64,000 nucleotides of DNA from an uncultured Gammaproteobacteria bacterium (GTDB taxonomy: Bacteria > Pseudomonadota > Gammaproteobacteria > Arenicellales > JAANXG01). Made by a program: the position numbers and the translations under genes. Below the pieces are notes generated by a model, which worked only from the letters and a program-made list of their open reading frames with translations, was not told the DNA's origin and searched no databases. Positions 1 to 8,747 of this stretch are shown here, one piece after another (position 1 is the stretch's first letter; every line of letters begins with the position of its first letter). The DNA is taken from positions 1-64,000 of the forward strand of contig CAMYNL010000030.1 of NCBI GenBank assembly GCA_947259705.1, given 5' to 3'.

Positions 1-181
1 TGATTCTCCTCTCTGATTCAACAAGTTATGCACAAACTCATTGTATCAAGGACGGTGGAATCAGGCCTTTATATTTACCCGTTAACGGGACAGCAGTGAG
101 CGCAGATAATTTTCTATACTTCATAGATATTGCCGTCGGTTGGACGGGGAGTGATCAACATTTACTGCGAGGACTGGTCTG

Positions 182-1201
182 ATGTACAAGAGTTTGTCGT
201 TACTGGCGGGAGTTGTTCTTGTTGCGTGGTCGATTCAAGGCAATACCGGCGAAGTCAATGTCGGTGGCGGAGCGATTAAGGTCGATGAAGCAGGCGTATC
301 CGTCGGCGGTGTGGTGGTCAATTCCGAGGGCATCAGGATCCCAGGTGTTGAAATTGGCACCGGCGGCGCGATCACAGGTTCGACCGGACGATCAGGTCAG
401 GTGTTCACAGGGGATGATTTTAGTGATTCGAATCTAAGTGGACGCAGTTTTGTCGGAGTAAAGTTCGTCGGTGTCGATTTCAGCGACTCCAATTTGAAAG
501 GCGTTGATTTCAGTGGCGCATATTTCCAAGGTGTCGATTTCAGTGAAGCCAATCTTGCAAATGCCAATTTTTCGGACTCGACATCTCAGGGAAGCGATTT
601 CTCCTACGCCAACTTAAGAGGCGCATGTTTCATTCGGGCCCGGTTGACTGGTAATGATTTCAGCGCCTCCATCCTTGCCGGTACGATCTTTACAGACGCC
701 CAGAGAATTGGTGACGACTTCAGCAACGCCGATACCTCCTCCACTGTTTGGAACGGTCCCAAGGCGTGCCCGTCTGGCCACCAGGCGGCAACACGCCCGG
801 AAGTGACCAAAGCTGTCGTAATTGCCGAAGCACTTTCACGGGGGAAAGACGCAAAGGTCGATCTAACTGTCAATTTTGAATTTGATTCCGATAGGATACG
901 TGACAAAGGCCATGTGCAGGTATTGGAGATTGCTAACGCGTTGAAATCGACAACCTTAGCCAAGCATCGTGTCATGATCGAAGGCCATACTGATAGTGTC
1001 GGTGACGATGGCTACAATCTCGATTTGTCTTATCGGCGGGCCATCACGGTAATGCGCGCGTTAAGCGAGCAATACGGCGTGGACCAGTCTAGATTGCAGG
1101 TCAAAGGTTTCGGGGAGAAAGAACCCGTCGAGTCGAATCAGTCTGAGACAGGTCGTGCACTGAATCGACGTGTCACCCTGGTCAATTTAGGCGCAGGCTG
1201 A
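182..1201 (+). CDS. Pentapeptide-repeat protein with C-terminal OmpA-like domain
   Basis: A 339-residue secreted or membrane-anchored protein. Residues 1-20 form a short hydrophobic N-terminus like a signal peptide. Residues 24-65 are Gly/Val-rich. Residues 79-185 hold pentapeptide repeats of A(D/N)LxX type, with DFS recurring about every 20 residues (DFSDSNL, DFSEANL, DFSYANL, DFSNA). Residues 228-336 form an OmpA/MotB peptidoglycan-binding domain: FEFDSDRI, the EGHTDSVG loop and the terminal NRRVTL motif. By family knowledge the OmpA domain binds peptidoglycan and the pentapeptide part forms a right-handed quadrilateral beta-helix. The protein is therefore probably a periplasmic or outer-membrane scaffold, but its partner is unknown. 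The ATG follows a stop by a few bases. No operon partner is visible, and base composition is lower in GC than the rest of the window. Confidence 0.85.
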   Translation: MYKSLSLLAGVVLVAWSIQGNTGEVNVGGGAIKVDEAGVSVGGVVVNSEGIRIPGVEIGTGGAITGSTGRSGQVFTGDDFSDSNLSGRSFVGVKFVGVDFSDSNLKGVDFSGAYFQGVDFSEANLANANFSDSTSQGSDFSYANLRGACFIRARLTGNDFSASILAGTIFTDAQRIGDDFSNADTSSTVWNGPKACPSGHQAATRPEVTKAVVIAEALSRGKDAKVDLTVNFEFDSDRIRDKGHVQVLEIANALKSTTLAKHRVMIEGHTDSVGDDGYNLDLSYRRAITVMRALSEQYGVDQSRLQVKGFGEKEPVESNQSETGRALNRRVTLVNLGAG

Positions 1202-1337
1202 TCGCGCGTTCATAGTGTCGGTGCGGGAGTTCCTTGCCCCGGGGCGAACGTACATCAAAACCCCGGAACTAATGCATAGATAAGTATGTTGCGAATACTT
1301 GGATCATGGGCGTATGCTGATCTAGATCGCGAACTGT

Positions 1338-1730
1338 GTGATAACGGAAATGAAACCTGCATACTTCGATTTCACGGTCAAAGACCTGGAACAAGCCAAA
1401 CACTTTTTCGAGCATGTCTTCGGCTGGCGATTCGAGAAGTTCCCAATGCCATACGACTACTACCGGATCGAGGCGGGCACGGAGAAAGAACCAGGCATTG
1501 ACGGTGGCATGGGTACTATCTCAGATACACCGACAAGCAAGGGAAGGCCGCTGACCCAGGTCACTATACCCGTGCCGAACCTTGACGAGTGCATTTCGCG
1601 GGTTGAGGAAAGTGGTGGCGCCATCATAGAGCGCAAGATTCCTATTCCTGGTATCGGTTGGTTTGCGGCATGTGCTGAACCGGGCGGCCTTCTGTTTGGA
1701 ATCATGGAGCCTGATCGTCACGCAAAGTAG
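1338..1730 (+). CDS. VOC (glyoxalase/bleomycin resistance) family protein
   Basis: A 130-residue single-domain vicinal oxygen chelate protein. The N-terminal beta-alpha unit (YFDFTVKDLEQAKHFFEHVFGWRF) and the C-terminal GxxGWFAACAEPGGLLFGIMEP segment fit the glyoxalase-like fold. The C-terminal glutamate that usually binds metal appears as CAEPGG. Substrate cannot be told. The listed GTG start (MITEMKP) has no clear ribosome site, and an in-frame ATG four codons later (MKPAYF) is an equally good start. It stands alone between two unrelated genes. Confidence 0.85.
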   Translation: MITEMKPAYFDFTVKDLEQAKHFFEHVFGWRFEKFPMPYDYYRIEAGTEKEPGIDGGMGTISDTPTSKGRPLTQVTIPVPNLDECISRVEESGGAIIERKIPIPGIGWFAACAEPGGLLFGIMEPDRHAK

Positions 1731-1971
1731 TCTGGAACGCATCCAAACAGCTACCGTATCCCACCGATCGCAACCGGCCGTGCTGAACCATGCGGGTGGA
1801 CTGGATTCGCGACAATTACGGGAATTCCTGATTCCGCTTCGCGGGTAACGGCGGCCCGTCACATTGTTCAAGGTGCGCAAGTCTTAGGATTTCGAGGTGC
1901 GTCCCCAATTCGAACCGCTGCCCCGAGATGCGGCATACTGTGCGCCACCGAAAGCCGATACCTACGTTCAA

Positions 1972-2532
1972 ATGACGATGAACGATTGGATTGTGACACT
2001 TAAGACAGGGCGATTTGTCTTGCTCCTATTTTTTGCTACACAAGCCGTCTACCTCGTAATGCTCCTTTTCACCTTACCGCACCTGCAACAATTGGCGGGC
2101 GGTATGAAACCTTTTGACCTACTACCCCAGGGATACGATAGCAACTACGCCATTAGCTTTATGGAGGTCATCGGAGATGACGGGAGAACATTCTATCTCA
2201 CTCGACAAATACCACTTGATCTGATTTACCCGGGATTGTTCGCGATCACCTTCGCGGCAATGTGGTTGTGGCTTTTGGACAAGATTATGAGTCCATCCAG
2301 CGTGTGGCGTTGGGGCGCGCTGCTGCCAATGCTTGCGGGCTTCGCCGATTATATCGAAAACGGATTGATCGTCGCCATGTTGACATCCTACCCCGATACT
2401 TCCAAGGAAGTGGTGACAGCTGCCAACCTGTTCACGATTCTCAAGTCTATGGCAACTGCATTGTTTTTCTTCGCCCTGCTTTGCCTCGTCATAGTAATCG
2501 GTATTCAGAAATACGCAAACAGGAAGGTCTGA
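1972..2532 (+). CDS. Predicted four-helix integral membrane protein, unknown function
   Basis: About 186 residues from the ATG of MTMNDW; the reading frame is open from 1897, but the first 25 residues look non-coding. Four hydrophobic stretches are visible: FVLLLFFATQAVYLVMLLF near the N-terminus, LIYPGLFAITFAAMWLWLL, WGALLPMLAGFADYI, and a C-terminal ATALFFFALLCLVIVIGI. A polar loop of about 55 residues after the first helix carries no recognisable motif. I do not recognise the family. It lies in the lower-GC left end of the window with no obvious operon partner. Confidence 0.65.
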   Translation: MTMNDWIVTLKTGRFVLLLFFATQAVYLVMLLFTLPHLQQLAGGMKPFDLLPQGYDSNYAISFMEVIGDDGRTFYLTRQIPLDLIYPGLFAITFAAMWLWLLDKIMSPSSVWRWGALLPMLAGFADYIENGLIVAMLTSYPDTSKEVVTAANLFTILKSMATALFFFALLCLVIVIGIQKYANRKV

Positions 2533-2837
2533 GATTTATGCTACATATCCGTTGTTAGCTGAAGCGGTATCGAATCTTCGGCAGGTGAGTGCCCGTTGTT
2601 CTTGCACGTAAGAAGAGATGTTACGCAGTTGGGCTTGTTCAGAAACCCTGAATATCTTGGCCGGCCAGTGAAAACGCTAAAAGTTCGCGAAACTTCCAGA
2701 ATCGAAACGATGTACACAGGTCTGATTTTGGCCTCTTTGGTAGCGTCGTCTACCTGATAACGGTATCGAGATGGTCGAGAATCCGATTCACGGCTGCCGG
2801 TTCCGTGATTGAGGCAATCACCTTGACGGCGTCGCCG
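2533..2837. other. No gene recognised
   Basis: This stretch follows the membrane protein. Only short frames without recognisable motifs occur on either strand, and no tRNA-like or terminator-like structure stands out. Confidence 0.5.
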
Positions 2838-3101
2838 CATTAGGTTCCTATATCATTCTTACAACGTCGCAACGCACGATGAAATAGGCCAGCTTCGCGC
2901 ACTGCTATGGAAGGATTTGGTTTGCGTTCAATCGGCGAAGGGCCATATCTAATGCTACTGGATGCGCGTGTAGCGGGTTCGCCGATCATCACGACCGACA
3001 TTGGTGCCAGTTGCGACGGTGTAGACCATGACGAGAACGGGTTGTTGCTTCCCAACGATGATGGCGGCGCAATGAATGGGGCCTTAGCGGATGTCTATTG
3101 A
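2838..3101 (+). pseudogene. Remnant of a group 1 (GT4) glycosyltransferase C-terminus
   Basis: The frame from 2907 encodes MEGFG..., then LLDARVAGSPIITTDIG and DHDENGLLLPNDD. This closely follows the family pattern EGFGLxxLEAxAxGxPVIxTDxGG...ExGLLVPxxD of the GT4 nucleotide-sugar binding half. Directly upstream, in another frame (about 2838-2910), THDEIGQLRALLW resembles the family segment VxDEELxxLYxxA that precedes EGFG, so the two parts seem joined across a frameshift. Everything N-terminal is missing. The ATG of the next gene overlaps its stop codon. I infer a dead fragment of an exopolysaccharide-type glycosyltransferase gene. The upstream part is less certain than the downstream part. 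Confidence 0.6.
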
Positions 3102-4552
3102 TGATCAGGAGCGGGACAACCAGGGCGGCGCCCGGTCGAGGCCAAATCCAGTCTCGACCGTATGGTCGGCAGTCAGGGATCACTCTAGGGTTCGTGGGTA
3201 GAAGATGGTGGTGTCTGGTATTCGGTCTTGCGGCAGTGCTTGTTGTCGTGCGCAGCGGTGTAACCACCGCGGCCGAACTGATCGCGAATCCAGCGGATTA
3301 TCGGGACAAGCTCCAGGTACTGCAACCCGGCGATACCCTGCATCTGCGCGCTGGAACCTATACCGACGGGCTGCCAATCGCCTATTGGCACGGGACACGC
3401 AAAGCGCCGATCATCATCAGCGGTCCTAGCGAGGGTGCCGCAGCGATATTCCTCGCGCGGCGGGGGAAGAGTACCGTCAGCATCGTCAACTCAAGCCACG
3501 TTACCGTCCGGCGTCTAACGCTCGACGGCCAGGGACTGCCGGTCGACGGCGTCAAGGCCGAAGGATATTCCAGGTGGGCCCACGATATCACGATCGAGGA
3601 CCTCGTCATCAGCGGACATGGCCACGATCAGCAGACAGTGGGTATTTCCACTAAGTGTCCGGCATGGCGATGGACGATTCGCCGCAATGTCATCGTGGGT
3701 TCGGGGACGGGGATTTATCTAGGCAACTCGGATGGAACGGACCCCTTTTTTTCAGGTTTGGTCGAGCATAATCTAGTCGCTGATACGCTGGGTTACAATC
3801 TCCAGATAAAGCATCAAACCGGGCGGCTTTTACAAGAGGAACCGGTGACCATCATCCGCCATAATGTGTTCAGCAAGGCGAACAATGCAGCCCCACCACC
3901 AGATGCGCGTCCCAACGTCCTGGTTGGACACTGGCCTGCAACGGGGCCGGGCGCGAGTGACCAATATGAAATCTACGGAAATCTGTTCTATCAGAATCCA
4001 TACGAGGCGCTGTTCCAGGGCGAGGGAAACATTGCTTTATACAACAACCTGTTCATCAACGAGCATGGTGATGCGATTCATATTCAGCCACACAACGACA
4101 TACCGAAAACAATAGATGTATTTTTCAATACCGTGCTCGCCAGGGACAAGGGCATCATAGTCCGTGTCCTCACCGGCGCGAGAACATTTCGCCAGAGGGT
4201 GATCGCGAACGCGGTATTTGCCGAATTGCCGCTTGCCGGTGGAATCCAGGAAGCGAACACGGTGGGGAAGCTGAGTGACGCAGCGATTTCTCTGCGGCGA
4301 CCGTTCGGACCGCTTGGCGAAATCGATCTCACGCCGCGGCCAGGTCAGCTCAGCGGCACGAAGATCGACGTCACCGGCCTGGAAGGCTACTTGGACTGGG
4401 ATCGCGACTTCGATGGGTACCGCCGTGATCGAGCAGCGCTTGGCGCATACAGCAATAGCGGCACGCAGGCGCGCTGGCGACCCCGATTGCAGCGGAAACC
4501 AAGCGGTGAGTCGGCTCGTCCGGCGCTTGATATCGAAAGTAACGGCCGATAG
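3098..4552 (+). CDS. Secreted right-handed beta-helix (pectate-lyase-like) protein
   Basis: A 484-residue frame. A hydrophobic export segment (WWCLVFGLAAVLVVV) is followed by TTAAEL as a possible cleavage site. The following residues fit the start of parallel beta-helix proteins (LQPGDTLHLRAGTYTDGLPI, then APIIISG and VTVRRLTLDG). Repeating coils with short beta strands run through about residue 400 (DITIEDLVISG, WTIRRNVIVGSGTGIYLG, YEIYGNLFYQN, NIALYNNLFINEHGDAIHI). Such proteins often bind or cleave polysaccharides, but no lyase catalytic set can be named here. The ATG at 3098 overlaps the glycosyltransferase remnant; an in-frame GTG at 3194 would place the signal peptide at the N-terminus and may be the true start. 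The neighbouring remnant suggests a former polysaccharide locus. Confidence 0.75.
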   Translation: MMIRSGTTRAAPGRGQIQSRPYGRQSGITLGFVGRRWWCLVFGLAAVLVVVRSGVTTAAELIANPADYRDKLQVLQPGDTLHLRAGTYTDGLPIAYWHGTRKAPIIISGPSEGAAAIFLARRGKSTVSIVNSSHVTVRRLTLDGQGLPVDGVKAEGYSRWAHDITIEDLVISGHGHDQQTVGISTKCPAWRWTIRRNVIVGSGTGIYLGNSDGTDPFFSGLVEHNLVADTLGYNLQIKHQTGRLLQEEPVTIIRHNVFSKANNAAPPPDARPNVLVGHWPATGPGASDQYEIYGNLFYQNPYEALFQGEGNIALYNNLFINEHGDAIHIQPHNDIPKTIDVFFNTVLARDKGIIVRVLTGARTFRQRVIANAVFAELPLAGGIQEANTVGKLSDAAISLRRPFGPLGEIDLTPRPGQLSGTKIDVTGLEGYLDWDRDFDGYRRDRAALGAYSNSGTQARWRPRLQRKPSGESARPALDIESNGR

Positions 4553-4961
4553 TGGGGGCCGAGCCAGGCTCGGTTATCTGTTGGCAAGAAGCGGTTTTCG
4601 AACTCCCATGCGCGAGCGTTAGGGTATCGGTGAAAGCAGAAGCGAACATTTATCCTTCAGTTCGATCCGCGCAAAACGGAAACCGTTCTACTGGCGTAGA
4701 AAGGATATGGAGGAGAATACGCCAACATCGGCGAGGCTAACGGCGATACTGCCAAAACGGAAAACCGGCTTCGGTTCTGCATACGTTGTGTTTGAGCAAC
4801 AGCAGGACGCAATAGGGTAGCCGACGCCCTCTCCCGCGTCTTCCAAGCATCGAGCGAACTGCTTGTGACGAAGCGGTCGCGGCCCCAGTCGCCCGCTAAT
4901 GCAGTATCATTCGCGCAATCGCTGCGTTGAGGATGACACGTCCTGGGCTATCGTCGGCAAG
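4553..4961. other. No gene recognised
   Basis: Only short frames without motifs or plausible starts occur between the beta-helix gene and the transporter. The promoter of the transporter is probably here, but no clear -35/-10 pair was identified. Confidence 0.45.
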
Positions 4962-6599
4962 ATGACGCTTCTAGCACGCATATACCATTGGATCGACCGC
5001 AATATCCTGGAACTGGGCCGGGAGATGCGGCTGTCCTACCTGCCGCCGCTGATGGTCTACGTGGCAGCGGGCATCTCCGGACTCACCGGCATCGTCGGCA
5101 CCTTCTTCGTCAAGGACTACCTCGGGCTGTCCGCCGCATTCCTGGCGGCACTGGGTTTCTGGGCCGGCATCCCCTGGGCGCTGAAGATGCCGCTGGGACA
5201 CCTGGTGGATCTTTTCTGGCGCTGGAAAGGCATGTTGGTCTACCTGGGCGCCAGCCTCATCGCCATCAGTCTCCTGATCATGATTGGACTGCTCGCCCAC
5301 ACCGAGGCCATGCGACAGGTGATGAAGGTCGAGGTCTGGTTCGTCATCAGCGCGCTGCTGGCGCCGGTGGGTTACGTGGTTCAGGACGTGGTCGCCGATG
5401 CCATGACGGTGGAGGCGGTACCCCGCGTGGATGCCGACGGCAAGGAGATAGACCCGGAGACCCGCCGCCTCATGCATACTACCATGCAGACCCTGGGCCG
5501 GGTGGCGATCATTGGCGGCAGCGTAGCGGTGGCGGTGGTGAATATCGCCATGTTCCAGGGCGTCGAGGCAATGGCGGAGGCAGACAAGGTCGCCATCTAC
5601 ACCACCATTTACTCCGCCGCCCTGGTGATTCCCCTGGTCTCGATATTCGGCGTCGCCCTGGGTGGGCTGCTGCGCATGCGGGACACGCGCCGCCTGCTGG
5701 CCAAGGGTTTTTCGCTCGCGCAGGCGGGCGAGATGCTGGAGGTGCATGGCGAGCGGCCAGCACCCAACTGGTGGATTCTGGGGGGCAGCCTGGTGTTCGT
5801 GATCTTCACCGTGTCCATCGGCCTCGGCGACATCCCCTACAACCAGGAGATCACCTTCGCCGGCTCCATGGTCATTGTGGTATTCCTGATCATCCGCCTC
5901 ACCCGCGTCCTCGACCAGCGGGCGCGCCGGGTGCTGGTGGGTACCGCGCTGATGATCTTCGTGTTTCGTGCGCTACCGGGCCCCGGAGCCGGCTCGACCT
6001 GGTGGATGATCGATGAACTCGGGTTCGATCAGCAGTTCCTGTCGGTGCTGTCGCTGATCGGCAGCACGTTGACTCTGTTCGGCATGTTCATCTTCCGCCG
6101 TTTCATGGCGGAACGGTCCATGGCCTACATCATCGCGTTTCTGACTGTTGCCGGCACCGTACTGGCGATGCCCATCGTGGGCATGTACTTCGGTCTACAC
6201 GAATGGACCTCCGAGCTAACCGGCGGTGTCGTGGATGCCCGTTTCATCGCCCTGGTCGACACGGCGCTGGAATCCCCCCTGGGTCAGATTGCCATGATCC
6301 CCATGCTGGCCTGGATCGCCAACTCGGCACCGCAGGAACTCAAGGCCACCTTCTTTGCGGTGATGGCATCGTTCACCAACCTTGCGTTGTCACTGAGCCA
6401 ACTCGGCACCAAGTACCTCAACCAGATCTTCACCGTTACCCGGGAGGTTCGCGACCCCACCGGCGCGGTGGTCGTTGCAGCCGATTACAGCGAACTGGGC
6501 ATGCTGCTGATTACGGTTTCGGTAATCGGTTTTACGCTGCCGCTGCTGACCATACTCCTGGTCAAGCTGTCACCGCTCAAGAGCGTGGGTGATCGCTGA
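4962..6599 (+). CDS. MFS permease, folate-biopterin transporter (BT1)-like
   Basis: About 545 residues from the ATG of MTLLARIY, which I prefer to the frame opening 21 codons upstream because the first residues there are polar and atypical. Around 12 hydrophobic segments span the protein. The segment YVVQDVVADAMTVEAVP resembles the BT1-family signature (DVVVDAxVVE) in transmembrane helix 4-5, and the first helices (LMVYVAAGISGLTGIVGTFFVKDYLGLS, then GIPWALKMPLGHLVD) fit that family. BT1 members transport folates or pteridines, but bacterial members are mostly unstudied, so the substrate is open. No biosynthetic partner gene is adjacent. Confidence 0.75.
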   Translation: MTLLARIYHWIDRNILELGREMRLSYLPPLMVYVAAGISGLTGIVGTFFVKDYLGLSAAFLAALGFWAGIPWALKMPLGHLVDLFWRWKGMLVYLGASLIAISLLIMIGLLAHTEAMRQVMKVEVWFVISALLAPVGYVVQDVVADAMTVEAVPRVDADGKEIDPETRRLMHTTMQTLGRVAIIGGSVAVAVVNIAMFQGVEAMAEADKVAIYTTIYSAALVIPLVSIFGVALGGLLRMRDTRRLLAKGFSLAQAGEMLEVHGERPAPNWWILGGSLVFVIFTVSIGLGDIPYNQEITFAGSMVIVVFLIIRLTRVLDQRARRVLVGTALMIFVFRALPGPGAGSTWWMIDELGFDQQFLSVLSLIGSTLTLFGMFIFRRFMAERSMAYIIAFLTVAGTVLAMPIVGMYFGLHEWTSELTGGVVDARFIALVDTALESPLGQIAMIPMLAWIANSAPQELKATFFAVMASFTNLALSLSQLGTKYLNQIFTVTREVRDPTGAVVVAADYSELGMLLITVSVIGFTLPLLTILLVKLSPLKSVGDR

Positions 6600-6661
6600 G
6601 AAGTCCGGCCAATCCCGGACGTTTCTGCCCGGCGCCCGCGACGAACCATGGGGACACAGAC

Positions 6662-6769
6662 ATGCAGAAGAACCTGTTCTGGATCGCGCTGGGGATTGCC
6701 GTGTTCCTGCTTGTCTACCTGGCCCGGAACGGCTGGTTTGCGCAAGCGGCGATGACGCGGCGTCGCCGT
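6662..6769 (+). CDS. Possible small single-helix membrane protein (uncertain)
   Basis: An ATG 60 bases after the transporter stop opens MQKNLFWIALGIAVFLLVYLARNGWF, a convincing single transmembrane segment. The frame then degrades into Arg/Ala-rich sequence and runs through the terminator into the antisense strand of the next gene, so the natural end is unclear; the end given only marks the credible part. It may be the 5' remnant of a longer membrane-anchored gene. Evidence is weak. Confidence 0.25.
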
Positions 6770-6876
6770 TCTGCGGCCGCCGGACCCGTCGCGGGGCGGT
6801 CAGCCCGGACCGGGCGAAACACCGTCGCCACCAAGAAGTGGACTGCGGGCCGGTCGGACTGCGGTAACCGTCATGT

Positions 6877-6903
6877 AAAAAGAAACGCCGGGTCACGCCC
6901 GGC
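6877..6903 (-). terminator. Rho-independent terminator of the 86-residue protein gene
   Basis: Read on the minus strand, the stem GCCGGG/CCCGGC with a five-base loop is followed by a T-rich run (GTTTCTTTTT). It lies about 30 bases beyond the stop of the leftward gene at 6937. Confidence 0.8.
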
Positions 6904-6936
6904 ATTTCGTGTTGCGTCAACAAGCAGCGGGCTCAC

Positions 6937-7197
6937 TCAGGGCATGGTCCCCGGCGCCTGTGCGACCGGATCGAAGGTCTTCGACTCGATGCGATAAAAA
7001 CCCTGGTTCTTGATGGCGTCTTTCGCGATGGCTTCGTTGAAGGCCACCCGCTCTTTCCCCATTTCAGGGAACTCGCCTACTTCCTCGAGCTCGCCCTTGC
7101 TGGGGCAGGCGTCGGCCGAGACCTTGTCCTTGTGCGCGGGGTCCGTAATGATGAAGTAATCCGGATCCGCGGTACAACGATAAACCAAGAATGTCAT
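6937..7197 (-). CDS. Conserved-looking small soluble protein, unknown function
   Basis: 86 residues, no signal peptide or membrane segment. The N-terminal half holds MTFLVYRCTADPDYFIITDP and two cysteines (C8 and C30). The C-terminal half is acidic, then basic, ending GFYRIESKTFDPVAQAPGTMP. A GGAGG ribosome site lies just upstream of the ATG (minus strand), and a clear terminator follows, so this is a monocistronic expressed gene. I do not recognise the family. Confidence 0.65.
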   Translation of the reverse strand: MTFLVYRCTADPDYFIITDPAHKDKVSADACPSKGELEEVGEFPEMGKERVAFNEAIAKDAIKNQGFYRIESKTFDPVAQAPGTMP

Positions 7198-7412
7198 GGT
7201 TACGCCCTCCTATATTGCTCTAAAGCACTGACCACCTTTCTGGTCATCATTCATTACACGCCTTCCCGCAGTAGTCTGCTTGACTCAGGTCATGGAAGCG
7301 GCTGAATCGCGATCAGGCGACGGTGGCCGCCAAGGCCGCGCCACGGAGGCGGCGGCAGGGATCAGCCGCCCGTCGCTGGGCAAACAGGGACGTCGATGCC
7401 ATAGTATTCGGC

Positions 7413-8216
7413 ATGAATGTGGCGTATTTCAGCTTCCATGCGGAACTGCGGGATTTTCTGGTGAACGGGCAGCACGATCTCTGCTACGCCTTTCAGGGCA
7501 GCCCCGGCATCAAGGACCCGGTGGAGGCGCTGGGCGTGCCCCATACCGAGGTGCAGTGGATTGTGGTCAACGGGGAATGCGTCGGTTTTGACTACCGGCT
7601 GCAGCACCGGGACCAGGTCCAGGTATACCCGCCCGGCGAGTCACCCGGAGTAACCCCCGCTGTGCCGGTGCGCGTGCCGCCGGTGGGCAGCGCCTTCGTA
7701 CTGGACGTGAACCTCGGCAAGCTGGCCCGTCGCCTGCGGTTGTGCGGTCTCGATGCCTGTTATCGCAATGATTTCTCTGACCGTGACGTCGCCGAGCTGG
7801 CCGCCCGCGACCGGCGAATCGTCCTCACACGCGATCGCAGGCTGCTGCACCAGAAGACCATCGTGCACGGCTACTGGGTTCGCGCCACCGACCCCGACCT
7901 GCAGTTGCGGGAGGTCCTGCAGCGCTTCCACCTGCACCATCAGGTGAGACCTTTTCATCGCTGTATCCGTTGCAACGGGGAGATACGCGGGACCGACAAG
8001 GCGGCCGTGCTGGACCTGCTCGAGCCCCTGACGCGGCGCTATTACACCGAGTTCTATCGCTGCCAAGACTGCGGCAAGGTGTACTGGAAGGGATCGCACT
8101 ATGAACACATGCGGCGGCGCATTGAACGACTGACCGGTGTAGCGCCGCCCCCTTTGCTGAAGGCGCCCGGACCGGATGCGGATACGGCGCCTGCCGAGGC
8201 CGCGGGCGAGGGTTGA
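7413..8216 (+). CDS. Mut7-C RNase-domain protein with N-terminal ubiquitin-like domain
   Basis: About 267 residues from the ATG of MNVAYFSFH. The frame is open upstream to 7323, but that part is low-complexity. Residues 1-80 fit the ubiquitin/ThiS-like Mut7-C ubiquitin domain, ending RDQVQVYPP. Residues 95-240 fit the Mut7-C RNase (PIN-like) domain: FVLDVNLGKLARRLRLCG has the first acidic residue, RDRRIVLTRDRRLL the second. A zinc-ribbon follows (CIRCNG...CQDCGKVYWKGSHYEHM). Family knowledge suggests single-strand RNA degradation or RNA quality control, but bacterial members are largely uncharacterised. The TTG-started HAD remnant overlaps its stop codon, which suggests former translational coupling. 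Confidence 0.85.
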   Translation: MNVAYFSFHAELRDFLVNGQHDLCYAFQGSPGIKDPVEALGVPHTEVQWIVVNGECVGFDYRLQHRDQVQVYPPGESPGVTPAVPVRVPPVGSAFVLDVNLGKLARRLRLCGLDACYRNDFSDRDVAELAARDRRIVLTRDRRLLHQKTIVHGYWVRATDPDLQLREVLQRFHLHHQVRPFHRCIRCNGEIRGTDKAAVLDLLEPLTRRYYTEFYRCQDCGKVYWKGSHYEHMRRRIERLTGVAPPPLLKAPGPDADTAPAEAAGEG

Positions 8217-8712
8217 TCGAGGCCGTCCTGTTTGATCTTGCCGGCGTGCTGTACGACGGCGGTGCGGCGATCCGCGGTGCCAATCCGTGTCGCTGCGCTT
8301 CGACACCAACACCTCTCAACAGTCACCCGAACAGGTCCTGCGCCGGCTGTGGGGTCTCGGATTCGAAGTGTCCGACGACGAGCTTTACACCGCCCCCGCC
8401 GCGATGGCCGCCTACCTGCGGGCGCGGCGGCAGAACTGGTACGCGCTGGTCGACCCTGGCCTGGATGAACGGTTCGCGCCGTTCGCCTCGTCGAAGCCGG
8501 ATGCCGTGGTGGTGGCCGATGCCGGCGAGCGGTTGGACTACGCGCGCCTCACCCACGCATTTCGCTGCCTGATGGAAGGCGCCGAGCTGATCGCCATCGG
8601 CGACAACCGTTACTTTCGGCGCGCGGGTGACGAGCAACGCTGCGCAGTGCCCGGTCTGACGCTGGCCACCGACGTGGCGGCGGCGCTGGCGGCTTATCTG
8701 CCGCCGGGCTGA
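8213..8712 (+). pseudogene. Broken HAD-family phosphatase (HDHD2/LHPP-like)
   Basis: The first frame reads MIEAVLFDLAGVLYDGGAAIRGA, which is HAD motif I (DxxGVLY) of the HDHD2/LHPP type. The matching continuation lies in another frame from about 8287: SLRFDTNTSQQSPEQVL with motif II (TNTS), then LGFEVSDDELYTAPAAMAAYL and DAVVVADAGERLDYARLTHAFRCLMEGAELIAIGDNRYF. About a dozen codons expected between AIRGA and SLRF are missing, so a deletion caused the frameshift. The protein also stops about 90 residues early and lacks motifs III/IV (the lysine and the terminal GDD). A catalytically active phosphatase therefore looks impossible from this copy. Confidence 0.75.
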
Positions 8713-8747
8713 TCAACACCGCGAACGAGCCGGTCCCGCGGCGCTGT

